Translations under genes and position numbers: made by a program
The notes under the pieces: generated by a model
Seen by the model: the letters and a program-made list of their open reading frames with translations, nothing else
Databases searched by the model: none
What the model was told of the DNA's origin: nothing
DNA from: Tyto alba
Taxonomy: Eukaryota; Chordata; Aves; Strigiformes; Tytonidae
Direction: 5' to 3'
Assembly: GCF_018691265.1 (NCBI RefSeq)
Contig: NW_024881324.1
Span: 3,475,730 to 3,539,729 of the forward strand
DNA length: 64,000 bases
Shown here: positions 1-13,400 of the stretch, in pieces
How positions within the stretch are numbered: position 1 is the first letter of the stretch
Layout: every line of letters begins with the position of its first letter

Positions 1-1431
1 AGAAGAGTTGTTTCTGTCAGACTTCAGGAATATAAAAGTGACTTTGGAGTTTTTTGCAGACATGTCTGCAAAGGCATATGGCAAGGTTGGAAATTGTTAG
101 TGAGGTTGTAATGGGATGATACTGATGGTGTCTATAACATAAAAATAGGAATGTGGTGGACTCTGAAATTCTTTCTCTATTGGAATTGCTGTGAGTTCTG
201 CAATATCTCACAATGGCCTGACAGGTCATGCCTTCACTTAGATTTCTGAGGTAATAATTCTTTTGAAATTAGGAATTTATTTTTTTAAATGTAGGTTTTT
301 ATAACTAATTTCATTTTGTAATTTATTCTTAAAGTGAAAGTTTCTGAACTTGTGCACAAGCATGCACTAGTTTACTAATTATAATTATCTGTTATTGCAT
401 AGTAATTAGTATCACTGTACACCTTCAGTATTTTCAGAACTATGCAAGGCAGTATGATTTCCTTGTAGAATTTCAGACATTTTTTTTGTTTCTTTGTTCC
501 TGATGTGAAAGCCAGGGATATAATGAAATTGCTTTCTAGAGAAAGCAGAACACGAGCTCAAATCTTTAAATTTTCTATCTTTGTGTTCCTTTATTTCCTT
601 TGCAGATCCAAAATCTTAAAAAAAAAAAAAAAAAATACATTTAACACAGTATTATTTCTGTGTGCAAAGGAGAATTTGCGTCTCTGTTCCTGTCAGTCAT
701 CATCTCAGCTGACTAAGAGATGACACATGTCAAAAGCATGTGTGTGTACAGAGGACCTGCAAATATAACATAGAACACAAAAATGTGTTGTTTATGTACA
801 ACTTTTGGAAGAAGTAATGGCAAAGGATATCACTTTATACCAGTTTCAAGCATTACTTTTGCTTTGGTCCACTTTGAATACCCTGAACTTACAACAGTCT
901 AAAACTAATGGAATTGTCATGGTACATATTTAGTCTCCATGCTGAGCTTTCTTAGTCAAAACTTATTTCTCTTTCTTGTTACACAGACCGATGGGAAAAG
1001 GAGAGAATGGAAAAAGCGCTCTTTTTTTTAAGAAAGATGGATCCCGAAATTCCTGTTTTGTGCCATAGTTTTGATGCACTGAATCGCTTATCTAATGAAC
1101 ACAGGCAACTCTGAAAGTGCTGGTGTCAAACTCAGGAATTAAACCAGTAACTTCTGTAGTAGCTGTGATACTAGTAGTACACCTACATTAATGATTTAGT
1201 TGAGAAGTTGCTTTCTATTGTGAATTTGCCTTGCATCTTTACCTGGAGGCTTGTATTATGCCTTTGACCTTGTCACTCCTGCACTTTCAGTGGTCTCCCT
1301 CCAGTTGGAACCAAGATTGAAGCTGTGCTTCATGGAACATCTATAGCTTCCCACATTCAGGGTGGACAGAGGGCCCCCCAGCAGTGTGCTGCTGAGGCTG
1401 GTGAATGACCTGCCTAGACCAGCAATTTATG
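1..1431. other. AT-rich non-coding DNA, no gene seen
   Basis: All open frames here are short (about 70 codons or less) and match no protein family I recognise. The stretch contains an uninterrupted 18-base A run at 618-635. From about 1270 the sequence becomes GC-richer as it approaches the CR1 element. Bases 1300-1431 may be further decayed CR1 or another repeat, but I could not match them. Confidence 0.6.
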
Positions 1432-2188
1432 TAATTTGTGCTGGGACCCACAGTTTAGCATCACACACCAATATATGCTGGGGGCCACCCAGCTGGAAAG
1501 AAGCTTGACAGAAAAGGACCTGAGGGTCCTGCTGGACACCAAGTTGAACATGTGCCAGCAACGTGCACTTGCAGCAAAGAAGGCAGATGGTATCCTGGGC
1601 TGCCTTAGGCAAATTATTGCCAGCAGGCCGAGGGAGGTGATCCTTCTCCTCTACTCAGCACTGGTGAGGTCACACCTGGAGTACTCTGTCCAATTCTGGG
1701 GTCCCCAGTACAAGAGAGACATGGACATACTGGAGAGAGTCCAGCAAATTGCCACAAAGATGATGAAGGGACTGGAGCATCTCTCGTATGAGGAAAGGCT
1801 GAGAGAGCTGGGACAGTTCAGCCTGGAGGAGAGAAGGCTCGGTGGTGGGGCATGGATCTTATCAATGTGTATAAATACCTGAAGGGAAGGTGTAAAGAAG
1901 AGGGAACCAGACTTTTTTCAGTGGTGCCCAGTGACAGCATGAGAGACCATGGGCCCAAACTGAAACACAGGAGGTTCCCTCTGAATGTCAGGAAACACTT
2001 TTTCACTGTGAGGCTGACCGAGCACTGTCACAGGTTGCCCAGAGAGGGTGTGGAGTCTCCCTCCCTGGAGATATTCAAAACCCATCTGGACATGTTCCTG
2101 GGCCACCAGCTCTAGGTGGCCCTGCTTGAGCAGGGGGGTTGGACCAGATGACCTCCAGAGGTCCCTGCCAACCTCAGCCGTTTGATGA
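1432..2188 (+). mobile_element. CR1 LINE, 5'-truncated 3' end of ORF2 plus 3' UTR
   Basis: CR1 is a non-LTR retrotransposon; its ORF2 encodes an endonuclease and reverse transcriptase. Only the extreme C-terminal part of ORF2 remains. Translation from about 1458 gives the usual CR1 blocks in order: a LAAKKADGILGC block, a [18 protein letters not shown] block, a [13 protein letters not shown] block and a [20 protein letters not shown] block. The reading frame then shifts by one base near 1845-1855. It resumes as DLINVYKYLKG, followed by LFSVVPSD, HRRFPLNVRKHFFTV and RLPREGVESPSLEIFKTHLD. The frameshift and the loss of the endonuclease and catalytic reverse-transcriptase regions make this a dead copy. 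The 3' UTR carries the CR1 signature of a GGTTGGACCAGATGACC block near 2138 and ends about 2188. The 5' border is approximate because the upstream sequence is too diverged to place. Identification as CR1 is firm; the subfamily was not determined. Confidence 0.95.
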
Positions 2189-3616
2189 CTTCCCTGTCAG
2201 CAGAGATGCAGTGAGGAGGTATGGGTTGCATACTGCTCCTTTTCTCCTTGCACCATGCCAATTAATAATGTAGCTATATCCTTAGAAAACTTAGGCCTCA
2301 CTGGTTTATTGGAGTCCGTACACTGTTGATCCAACTGTTTCTTCTGATTGTGCAGTAACTGCAGTGGATATTGACAAGTTACAGTAATTATTGCCAATAT
2401 ACTGAAGATGGATAAATGCTAAAACCACATATAGTCCATACCACATGAAAATGCTGCCACAATTTCTAGCTCAATATCTTTAGTCACATTGGAGAATAAT
2501 AACCAAATTCCCCGATTCACTGTAAGAATGTGTGGGTCTGATTTTTCTGAGCAGGTTTTTGTGCCTATAAACAAATCCAGTTATGAGGGATTAATATGAT
2601 ATAAAATGTAGGTAAAGTTTTATCTCTTCTGCAGAAAGAAGATCTCTTGGCTCCCAAGAGTATTTTACTCTCTAAAGAGTATTTTATGAATAAAGGTATA
2701 TGAAATTTGTTTTCAGGGTATTTCAGTTTCACAGATAATAATATAGGTTAGAACAGTGTAAAGCCAAACACTGAGGTAATTTTTGGAACACCCAGCCTCC
2801 CTGGTTTCCTTTTTGCAAGCTTAGTTGCCCAGTGACTGAACATCTTTAAAAGCCTCTGAAAAAGAGAAAATTGAAGAAAAATGGTACAAAAAATTTTAAG
2901 TGAGAAAATAATTTAATTTAACCTCATCTTAAATGTTTGCAGTACAAGAGCAAAGGTAGTGTCATTATACAGCTTTTATGGGGCAATAATCCCGTTCCCT
3001 GATGGAACAGACTATTTTGCCTCTGGCTTTGCAGTTTATCAGTTTACTATGTTGTGACCTCATAAAACAGCATGACAACATTGCATATTCCTATGCAGTA
3101 TCTAGCCCTCTGCCACGCATAACAATTGGCCATAGATGCCAAGAAATGTGATGGCAGTAAGTTTTGGTTTTCAAAGGCTAAATCTTATGCTAAATTGAAT
3201 AGAATCCATGAAATTACAAGACTGTGTTTGGGTTGGGGTTGTAACATGTGTAATTTATTTTTAAAAAGCTCTGAAATGAGTTTGGTTTTTAGGGATGTCG
3301 ATATGATAAAACAGAAGGGAGTGGTGGGGAGGGCTCTGACAGCAGAGCAGTGCTGGTTTTGCTGCTGCCCTGGGTACAGAAGAATTTCAAGTAACTGTAT
3401 ATATCTGTCCATTTTCTCTTGTCTTTCCTAGCAAATTCTGTTTTTCTAAGTTGGTTGTTCTGTATGATGCTCTGGATCTTTGAGATAGCTTCCACAAGCA
3501 TTTAAATCCACAATCCCCAAATCTGCCCAGAGACTGTCAAGTGCATTGCGACAAAGTCTGACATCTCATTTGCTCCTGCACTGGAACAGGAAAGCAAGCC
3601 CTTTCCATCCAGACAG
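2189..3616. other. AT-rich non-coding DNA
   Basis: No gene or recognisable repeat. A short direct repeat with a 19-base period lies at 2657-2686 (two copies of an AGAGTATTTTA unit). An open frame of about 100 codons at 3126-3431 has no recognisable domain and an opposite-strand counterpart of similar length, so I treat it as chance. Confidence 0.5.
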
Positions 3617-3705
3617 CTGAGTGGTAGCACTCTGGGCTGGAGATCAGAATTTTGGTGCAGTTGCAACTGGTCCATCTGCCACAGGCAGCCTAGAGAACTG
3701 TGGAA
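3617..3705 (+). repeat. MIR-like ancient SINE fragment (probable)
   Basis: MIR is a tRNA-derived SINE shared across amniotes and present in low numbers in birds. The stretch has the MIR order of a GTGGTAGCAC block, then TGGGCTGGAGATCAG, and about 35 bases later CTGCCAC. These correspond to the tRNA-related head and the start of the core. The rest of the core is too decayed to follow. This is a match from memory of the consensus over about 90 bases, so a chance likeness remains possible. Confidence 0.45.
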
Positions 3706-6700
3706 TTAAATTATAATCCGTTTTTAGTGTTCTAGCCAAATCGAAAATTCCTGCTGGCTGCTATCAGTGTGTGGTTTTAGCTGCTGGGGAGCAGTGTAGA
3801 GGGGCTGTGTGAAGCTGGCCAAGCCAGGAGATGAGTTGGCCGGGACAGCTTGGGAGCAGCAGCCCCATGGGTCAAGCAATAAAACTGTATTTCTGGTGTC
3901 ATTTTTGAATGGCTTTAGCTTGACATGAATTACTTCAGGCTAATCTTTTAGGGGAGAATCTAGAATGTACCATGTTGGATGATGCCAGTACCGTAACTCC
4001 TTTAAAAATCTTATTTGACAGAATCATAACTTCACACGTTTCCTGCCCAAACAGTATGAAAATCTGTAGGATCCCAGTTATTATTATAAGGCAATGCTCT
4101 CACTATGTACAGTCTCATGCACATTTAAGAGCTTATGTTAACTATTATGTGAGTAAAATGTTACATAATAAATGTTATTTGTACGAGTAGCCTTTGGAAG
4201 ACTGTGTTAAATGAGAAAGCACAATGGCTGAAAGAAACTCTCATTTTGTGTCATGATATAGATTTTGGCTATCAGAGAGCATGACAGAGCCTCCCTACTT
4301 CATGAAGCCAAACCCCTAGTGATCACAGTGATTCTGAGAGTTGGGGGGTATGAAAGCATCCCCCTTTGAGCTGGAGTGTCCCCGTCCTTTGTGGCTGCTC
4401 AAATAATTTGAAACTGAGGAGTATAGATATGCTTGTTATTTTATTTTCTTGACTGAACATATTCCAAATATGTGAGGCTTTTTGATATCTACAAAATCTC
4501 ATTTGTACTTATAAAAATGTGATTTTTTTTTTTTTTTACAAGTCCACAATTCTGATAGAACTTCTGTTATAGTCAGCCTCCAAACTTCATCTCTTCCTAA
4601 TCTCTAGGTCAATAAAGTTTTAGCAACAAACATTTCTGGGCAATACTCATGCCATAATTACAGACTGTCTGCAGTACCACTCTATGCAAATCACTTGCTG
4701 GCAAAAAGTTTGATGAGAGAATTAATTAGCTAATTTTTGTTGTTGCTAAGTGCTTCTATATTTAAGTGCTGCTCAAGCTATGTTGAAAATAATTTTCTGC
4801 TTCCTTTTAGTATCTTAAGATACCTACAGAATATGACTGTCATTATAATTCTGTTGTTAGGAATCAGTTGGTTTACATAGAAGATAGGTCTCTATGTAAG
4901 AGAAAATGAGGTGTGGAACAGCTGATACAAACGTGTTAAACTCTATACTTGCTCCTGTCACATATTTAAAGTGAAATGCAGAACTTGTCCCCTGGAAAGA
5001 AAGATGATGTAAGGAAGCCTAAGAAAGGTTCATATACTGATGAAAGATTATTTTTTTCCTTGTATTTTTTCATTACGCTGCACTTTATAGTATGCAGCTT
5101 GCAAAAGAAATGCAGTTCTGACTTTGTATTGCTTGCAAAAATCATTCTGAGCTGAAATGTAAACAGATTTATTGCTTTTAGATGATATCCAGCTTTTCAT
5201 ATGCTCTACTGCTGAAGGAGTTTGTCTGATATAGACATGTGCACGCTTCATTTTTTGCATTGTTTTAAAAAATGACTAGTTTTATCAAGTAGATGGAAAA
5301 TTAAAAAATGGTAGGCTAATCATGCCACCGTTGTGGAGTGTGGTATGGTTAGGTGGGCAATAAAAGATTGCAGGCTTGGTTTAATGAAGCTGCATCTCCC
5401 TGAGGAGGTAAAAAATCAATTTACTGTAGTATTTTCGTATAAAATCATCAAATATTAACAAGGAAGGTGGAGATACTTTTCTGATGATTGCACTAGATAA
5501 ATCAAATTTTAGCATCTTGAATTGTGTTACAGCCTCACAGATATAACTAATAGAGTATACAGCTATTTGTTTGTACCTTGAAGGTTTGAATCTTGATTAA
5601 TATGTATGGGATTTGGAAGCAATTGCTATAGTCATTGTTGTGTCTTGTGTCAGTACTTATAGGACTCTGTATACAGGATATTGAAATAAGCATTTAAGCT
5701 TTTTTTTTTTTTTTTTTTTAATCTCAGCAAAGAAAAGTTCTTTATGTTTGGGGATTTATGTCTGTCTGTTATTTCCTATATAACTGTCCCATAAACCAAG
5801 AAGCTATGGAAAACTGAGGATTCTCTTGTGTAAGTGAATTTATAGTAGTGTAGAATTAACATGCTTATACCGTACATATTTCCTCTTCTTCTTGAAAGTG
5901 GGATTCTTACTCGAATAGTGGGATTCTTGCTTAAAGGCTACTGTGAATAGTAAAAAAGTAAATAGTTTGCCATTCTTTTTTTCCCATTGAGGGGCACAAC
6001 ATGGGTATTGTGTAATGATAATGTGTGTAACGATTCCTTCATGATGTCCTGATACAGCTTTCAAGACTGATTCTCTTTATTCTGTGAAAGTAAGAAGAAT
6101 GGAGGATTTTTTGTTTCTCCTTTGTAAATGCCTTTTTTTCTTTGTTCATTGTTTTCCATAAGTATTGGAACTGAACTTAAAGGGCAGGAGTACTATTAAT
6201 CAGTGTTGCTCTGCCGACTTTGGAAGAGGGGTCAAGAAATTCTGAGTGTGTTACTCTCTGCTGAGAGTGCTGCATTTTTAATAAGGTTTGAACCTTTGGT
6301 AGTAATGTCCCTCAGTCTAATGTAATCCACCTGACAGCTGCCAGTGGCTAGTTTTGTTTATGATTCCTCTGTAAAGCAACTGTCTATTTTTAAAGAGTGT
6401 GAAACAAAAGGGACTTATATCAAAAGGATTTTTCTTTAAATTAAAAAATGTCCATGTTAAGAAACAAACCTCTATATATGGCCATTTACACTAAGGAGGA
6501 CGCTCTGGAGGAAGCTTAAATAAGAACTCATCTCAGATTGAGAGAACCTATGCATGTGTGACATTTTCAGAAAGCTTATGAATAATAACACTTGATAAAG
6601 TTTATATCTCAGGTTCCAGACCATATAATTAATCACGGTGATACGGGAAAATATATTTATTTTTTCACTTTGTTTTGAGTTAATCTACTCCTTAATGCAG

Positions 6701-7215
6701 ATGGAAATAATTAAGAATAAACTCTGCAGAAGAAAAAAGCATATACAAAACTGTCAGCTGAACTTTAGCTTTCTTTAGCAGTGTAGGTGTATGAAACAAC
6801 ATACAACCCTTTTTTTCATAGGATATGACATCTATGTGTTATGGTAATTTTTGATAAACTGTGCAATTAGTGCCGACATATTTTCTCACTGGTAAATCTG
6901 TATCTGACAGAATGACAGCTGTAATTGGAGAACAACCTCACCTGTAGTTGAGATCTTTTGACAAAGTCAGTTGTGAATTGATAGTGACATCAGGTCCAAA
7001 GATATTGTTTTCAACTGCCAAAAGGTTCCTTTTAAGCATACAGCAGTTCACAATTCTTTGGTAACTTCTGTTCTCAGACATAAACTTACTTAGAAAAAGT
7101 TACCAAGAAATAAAATGGAGTTTTTTGTACATGTTAATGTAGGTTTGAGCTGGGGAAAATATACTACAAGATCAGTCCTGAAGTTCTTCTGTATATTGAA
7201 CTTCGATCCTTGAAC
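3706..7215. other. AT-rich non-coding DNA
   Basis: No supported gene. It contains T runs at 4523-4537 (15 bases) and 5700-5719 (20 bases), and a short direct repeat with a 20-base period at 5897-5928 (AGTGGGATTCTT twice). Open frames are all under 80 codons and unrecognised. Confidence 0.5.
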
Positions 7216-7265
7216 TATCTTGCTGTGAAGCACTTCCTCACTAGGAAGTGCTTCACAGCAAGATA
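7216..7265. repeat. Perfect inverted repeat, 23-bp arms with 4-base loop
   Basis: Bases 7216-7238 are the exact reverse complement of 7243-7265, separated by CACT. Pairing stops abruptly on both sides (C at 7215 faces A at 7266). A 23-bp perfect hairpin is far beyond chance for a window of this size. It is not part of any repeat family I recognise. It may be a template-switch scar or a transcribed small hairpin. Confidence 0.95.
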
Positions 7266-10200
7266 ATATTCTAGTACACATTTTGGTAATATTTAATCAC
7301 TTAAATAATTTAACTTAATATTTAAGTGTTTTGAATAAAAGGAAGATAATGAAAAGAACTACTCTCAAATTATCAAAAGGAGTATTTTACTGTTGATTTT
7401 AAGATAGTCACAAGTCCTACTAACACTTCTGAAAGGGAGCATGTTTCACAGGCACATGCTTCCTATTTTCTTTATTTTTTTTTTAAATTTAACAGCACCA
7501 ATGTAAGTGTGACACATTATTTGACAAGAATGGCACCAAAGTAATTAAAATATGCCAAAATAGGTATATTAATTAAAGCTGCATTTAGAGTTCACAAACA
7601 TAATAAGGAATAAATAAATCTTGTCATTCTCTGTTCCGGAGTAATTGGACACAGGAAATACATTCCCAGTTTTCTCATGTACCAACACAGCAGCTCTGAC
7701 TCATCTTCGGGTTGGAAACTCTAGTCCAGGTCTATAAACACTGATGCTCAGCATGTTCTTTGTGAAAGTCTAAGTCTTAGTATTTCCTTTCCTCACAGGT
7801 CTAAATAATACTACAAGTTGGGATGCATCTATTACTCAAGAAGATATTACGTAATTAGAGTGCATATTTCCTCATTTTGTCTTCGCGAGCTGTCTTATTT
7901 TGTCATCTAAAGTTATGCTGTTTATAATTTTCATGGGAAAGTTTACTGTGTTTATTATAATACTCGCAAAAATGTCACATTTCTTAGTAAACCAGAAAGA
8001 GCAATCTGTCAAGCAAAGAAACTCAGTTTTAGTGTTCATTCTAATAAATCAGTATGCAGACATGGCTCGGTTATATAATCAACCTTGCATTACTGGTTTA
8101 AAAGTCATACTCACAGAACGTAATTTTCATGCATCTTCAAATCACGGGGATACATTGTTCAATAATGAGAAATTTCCTGTAAAAAACAGTGGTAAGAACT
8201 AGAAGTCACACTGGGAATTTGCAAACTAAAAGCAGAGGTGTAGTGTTTGAGTTATTTTCTTATTGTACATGTCGTATAGGTATATTAATGCTAGCCATTT
8301 CATGAAAAAGGCATTTGGTTGTAATTTCTTAAGAGGGAAAAAAAGCCTCAAAGCTAAATTCTTGTGTGATCATCAAATTAACTATGAAGAATCATTATTT
8401 TGCTATTTATAACAAATGGGCAATAAAGCAGAGATTTGGAGACTGTTAAATTGCCTAGAGCTTTCATCAGAGAAACAAGTCAGGGAAAAAATTAAATAAA
8501 GCTTTTCAGAAATAAATAATAGCTGTGGTAAATATGCTTATAAACAGACCATTGGAAAATTGTATTCAAAGCTGATTTGAAAAAACATTTAGCACTTTTG
8601 TTTCTAGTACGCATAACAAACAAATAAAAAGTAGAGGGATAAAGAGTTCCAAATCATATTGAACTGTGATTTCGGTTTACGTGGTCTCCACTATTAGAAG
8701 GAGAAAAATCAATCAAAAAGGTCTCAAAGTACAGTCAAGAAGATGCTTCTCTACTGCCTGTAGCTGAAAGCTATGGGAAAGTGAATGCTCTCCATACGTG
8801 ACCCCTTAGTTTATACTTTTTTGATCTCTCCAGGCTGCCCAACTCCACAGGGGATTCTGGTCTATTCAGGGAATGGGGAAAATAACTTTTGCAGAGATCC
8901 TGTGCCATTTCACCTTCTCTGGATCAAAATGAAAGATCAGGAGCTACCCAACCGCATCAGAGCTTCTTACTCTTGAGAAAACAAGATACAAGAATGCTTT
9001 CAAAAGTACAAGGAGTCTATACTAAGAGTCATCTCAAGATAAAACTGTTAATGTAAAGATCTTCTCAGGTGAGAACTCAGGTCTGGAATTTCAAAGCCAA
9101 TTGTGTGTTTGTCAATGGATAAGACAGTCCAAAATTTTACTAACTTTGCACATAGAGTTTAGTGCCTAACCAGATACATATAAATTCTTACATGTTTTTA
9201 TAGTTATTGCCTACCATTTCTATTCTGATGTCAACTAGATTAAGACATCACCAGATTGAGACATCAATGCACAACTCTTCTGCTTTACTTGATAGATGTA
9301 ATGACCTCCATCCACAAAAGAACCCAGAACTGGCCAGAACCAACACAAAGCATCATGATACACTCATTTCTCTGTTCTTCAATTATTATTTATCCTGAGT
9401 TTATTGCCCTCTTCTTCCCAAAGCACGCAACATGTCACCTCTGCATTCCTTCACAGCAAGATAGGTTCGATCCTTGTCAGGCATATCCTCTCACAGTTAA
9501 ACCATCTTCAAGATACTGTTGATGGGGTTTCTTTTGACCCAGCATGCATCTTCTTCATGGGGCTTGCTGTTTTAGATTGAGGGTTCAGTGAATTTGACCC
9601 AATTTTTCTAGAGATGACATTAATAATGTTGGTTATTAGCATTTCCATCTTACTGTTATCTTCTCTTCCCCCTTCTGCCTGACTGACTATGGAGCAGCAA
9701 TGCAACACAGGATAGGACTGCTAAGAGGGTTGAACTGTAAATTTTAACATACTTCAGATGCACCGTTGACCTCTCTGTATTATTTCAGACTTTGCACTTG
9801 TGTCCTGTTTGTACATTTTTCAGTGTACCTGTAAACAGCAATGGAGTCCCACTGGATGTTCTCTGCTGTAAAATAAGTTGATAGAAATACCTACTTCAGT
9901 AAGAGCACTAATAACCTGTCGCTGGTATGGTAAAGCAAAGATGGATGGCCTTTCTGCTAATGACTACTATAGAAATCATGGTCACAGAAATTTAGAATTT
10001 TGAGCTCTGCTATTTGGGATAACTGTTTAAATTCTACAAAATATAATGTTTTATAAATAAAAAGCCAAAAAACTCCCTTCATTGCTCTGAGACAATATAA
10101 TTCTGTCACACTCACTGCCAGTCAGCTATTATGACCGCTGAAATATATATAAGTTGTTTTGAGGCTGGACAAAAGGTTATGTAAGACTGCATTATTTCTT

Positions 10201-10339
10201 GTTTGCAGCTGGCACTGCCAATCTAATTACAGCCTTTAGAGTGGTGGACAGATGAGAATTTGATAAGATGCGAAAAGTGCTAAAACTGATTTTCAGACAG
10301 TGACTAAACAAGTTTTGGGCAACCTGAGACTGCAGAAAA
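7266..10339. other. AT-rich non-coding DNA
   Basis: No gene seen. The longest open frame (7900-8202, plus, 100 codons) has a hydrophobic beginning but no family likeness and no neighbouring exon signals that I can support. Nothing else stands out. Confidence 0.5.
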
Positions 10340-10440
10340 TTGTTGGCTCTGCTTCACTTCACCTGTGTGACCTTAGAGAGGTAACTTGACCTCTCTGTGC
10401 TATGCTCTAAAATTATCCTCTCATCGCTTTAAAAATTTGT
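10340..10440 (+). repeat. MIR SINE core fragment
   Basis: The stretch follows the MIR core consensus in order: TGGCTCTGC, then CACTTCACCTGTGTGACCTTA, then a TAACTTGACCTCTCTGTGC block, then an AAAATTATCCTCTCATC-like end. This corresponds to the well-known GTGTGACCTTGGGCAAGTCA and CTTAACCTCTCTG core of MIR. It is highly diverged, as expected for an insertion predating birds. It probably has no present function, though some MIR cores have been retained as regulatory sequence. Confidence 0.72.
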
Positions 10441-13400
10441 ACGTGCAACTTTTCTTTGTCTCAAAATTCTTGTGGTTTCCTCTTATGTCTAAGTGTCTTT
10501 ACACTTACAACCAAAACTGAAAAGGAGTAGGTTTCTGTCATAACTTACTGTATAACTATTGTTAGTAACTGCTAACTAGCTTTTGAGAACAGCCTTTTAA
10601 ATAGTAACTATTTAACTGAATAATTAAGTGAATGGAAGGTTTGCAGTCCTTCCAATGGTCTTTATTACCCAAATAACATGAAATCCTAAATGAAATGTCA
10701 TGACACATTTTGGGGGAAAATTTCTCCACCAACCAGTTCATAGTTAACTAGGTATAGCCTAATTTAAATTTTCTACTTTTCATTGTTTTTTTCCCTCATG
10801 AAAATTAGAAGAGTGCTTTCTTCATCATTCACCCTGACAATCCTGATTCACACTGGTGGCTTGTTTGTTTCCTAGTACCCATGCAAAAAACCTGCTTTTT
10901 GTGCAGAAGGAGTAACACGGAAGGAGTAGAGCTACATGAACAAAAGCAATGGGAGTGGTCTTTCATTTCTGTTTTCTAACTGTCCTATAGAGTTTTCCAG
11001 TAAAGTAGTAAACTACACAGGTTCTTAATCTTTCCTATTCCAAAATCCAACCTGAATAAATTTATTCTGGTGAGTAATCAGTTTTTATAGTTTTTTTCCC
11101 TACAAAGTTCCAGCAGATACAGTTTGGGGCATGAATGATAAAATCCACATGTTAAAAAAAAGGACCTCCTGTGCCTTTGTGTGGAGAAGAGAGTTAACCT
11201 AACACCTTGCCTTGGTGAGGAGAACACATTTGTACTATTGCTTTGCATATGTAGCAATTAGAAATGATGATCTGCTACTTCAGGTGAAGCCATTCTTTGT
11301 GACACATTGCATGGCATTATTCAAAGGGAGGGTGTTAAGAGATGTATTCATATCTCTGTTTCATGATTTTAAAGTGGTAAACGGTCCTGAAAGTGGCAGC
11401 TTAAAATCAGCTTTGAAATTGAAGACCTGGAAACGTATTACTAAACAGACTTTAAGATTGTCTATTGGAATAAAAAATTCAGAATGCTAATCATCGTATC
11501 TTTTAAATCTTTGTCTTAGGCCTAGTACATGTAAACGTATACTATTTTTTTTTTTTCATTTTAACATCTATTACTAAAAAGAAGATTGGGACAGGTCTCA
11601 GACTGAGGAAAATAACAAACTTTCAATAACCTGCTTTGAATTGCTGACTTCAGGGTTTCTAAAATAATGGAAGTATAGATGGGTCCTAAATGTAGAGGAA
11701 TACAAAGCAAGTTTGGCAAAGCTTTAAATCACAAGTGTTGGAGTGAGGTTTCAACAATGGATAAATTATTTTCTTCTTAATAGGTGTGATTCAAAGATGC
11801 AGAAATCAGATGAAGGACCCAATTAATCTGACATTTTCTTTTGGTTTAATCAAACCAAATGGAAACAGTTATAAGCAGTTAAACTTACTTTTCTACATTC
11901 ATTCTACTAACGATTATCTAACTGACACAATTTAGATAATGTATGAATAAATATCCACTTGTTTTCCGTATCTTTGATTTTATTTTTTTTTTTCCTAGCA
12001 TAATGTTATACCATACTGCATATGAAACAATATATAGCTCATGTCTTCCTTTTTGTTGTTGGAAGTGTTTATCTTAAAGTCAGGTATAATTTCAATATCA
12101 AAATCAAACAAAAATTAAGAATTACTCAACACTCTCATTTGTGCAGTTGTGTTTTTTTTTTTTTTTTTTAAATTGTAGAATCAGTCATCGTCTCATTATT
12201 CAAAATTACAGAGTTGAAGAACAGAACAGTAGCTCAACAGACGATTAGACTACTGCTGTCTCTTTCCAGTGCTTGTTGTAATCTCAATAATTAATTTTCT
12301 TGGGTTTTGTTTCTACCCAAAGTTCAGTAATGCAAACTTCACAACTCCTTGTGCCTTCCTTTCTGGTCATCAAGAGTGCAGAATTCGTCTTACAGAAGAC
12401 CAAGGAAGAATCCTCTGAGATCAGAATACTGGAGTATTCTTATCACAACAATCACTGTAATATGTTCAAAGAGCCTTTTTATTTATTTAAAAATTCATCT
12501 TGACCACCAATAAGGAAAGGGAGATGGAAGACTATACATTTCATCTACGGCTGCCTTGTTCTGAACTTTTGTTATAATCATTATTGTTTGCCTTAGATTA
12601 ATGAAGATGGAGAATGAATGGCAGAAATATGGTGTGCTGACAATGGTTAGTTGAGGCACGGTGTTACATGATCAGCATTTGGACACCAGACAGGTGGATG
12701 GTAGGAGAGTTATTCTATCCGTGGTCACTGTATCTAACTTTCAAAAAATTTCTCTCATTTCATAGACTAACAGTAATAATCTGTAAAACTGTAACAAATG
12801 TAAAAACATATTGTGCTTAAATATTGGTATCTCAGCTGCTCTCTAGACTACTGTGAGGACAGTAAACATATGGCCTCATGTATTTTTTCATCTTGCAAAT
12901 GTTTCTGAGGTCAATACTTCTTTTTGTTGATGTTGCTGGGGTCCAGTAACCAATCTGCATGTCTAATGCATATGGAAAAGCAATGAAATAAGATATTATG
13001 TCCTTACCAATTAGCTGATGGTAACAAAATGTTCTATTTTTTTTAAAATGGTACGATGACTATATGATTTTAAAATGGGATATGTTGTGTAGTCAGTTAT
13101 CTTGTTAAGTTTCTCAGGAAGCAATCAGGCATATACACATCAAAACCATGTTGTCACTTGTTTGAATTAAGGAAGAAAAACCACTCTTTCTTCATCTCTG
13201 ATTGTGCTTGTAGCTTAGCATGTGTCATGTACAGGCTTTCAAATACCGTGAATTATGAAGCTCTCACTATTTTTGACTTTGCTCAGAAAAGATGGAGGAC
13301 CATAAACTAAACAAACTTGGTTTAGAAAATAGAAGACATCCAGCTCCAGTGAGGAAACTGACATAATTTCTTTGACAAGGCTTGGGATGTTTTTTTGGTC

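Noticed and set aside
1300..1431. Upstream extension of the first CR1
   Set aside because: The sequence is GC-richer than background, but I could not match any CR1 block in order, so the border was kept at about 1432.
9464..9473. GGTTCGATCC, identical to a tRNA B-box/T-loop motif
   Set aside because: The flanking bases do not pair as a T stem, no A box or anticodon arm lies upstream at the right distance, and no acceptor stem can be formed.
9745..9790. GTTGACCTCTCTGTATTATTTCAG as a third MIR core
   Set aside because: Only about 15 bases resemble MIR and the preceding GTGTGACCTTGGG block is absent.
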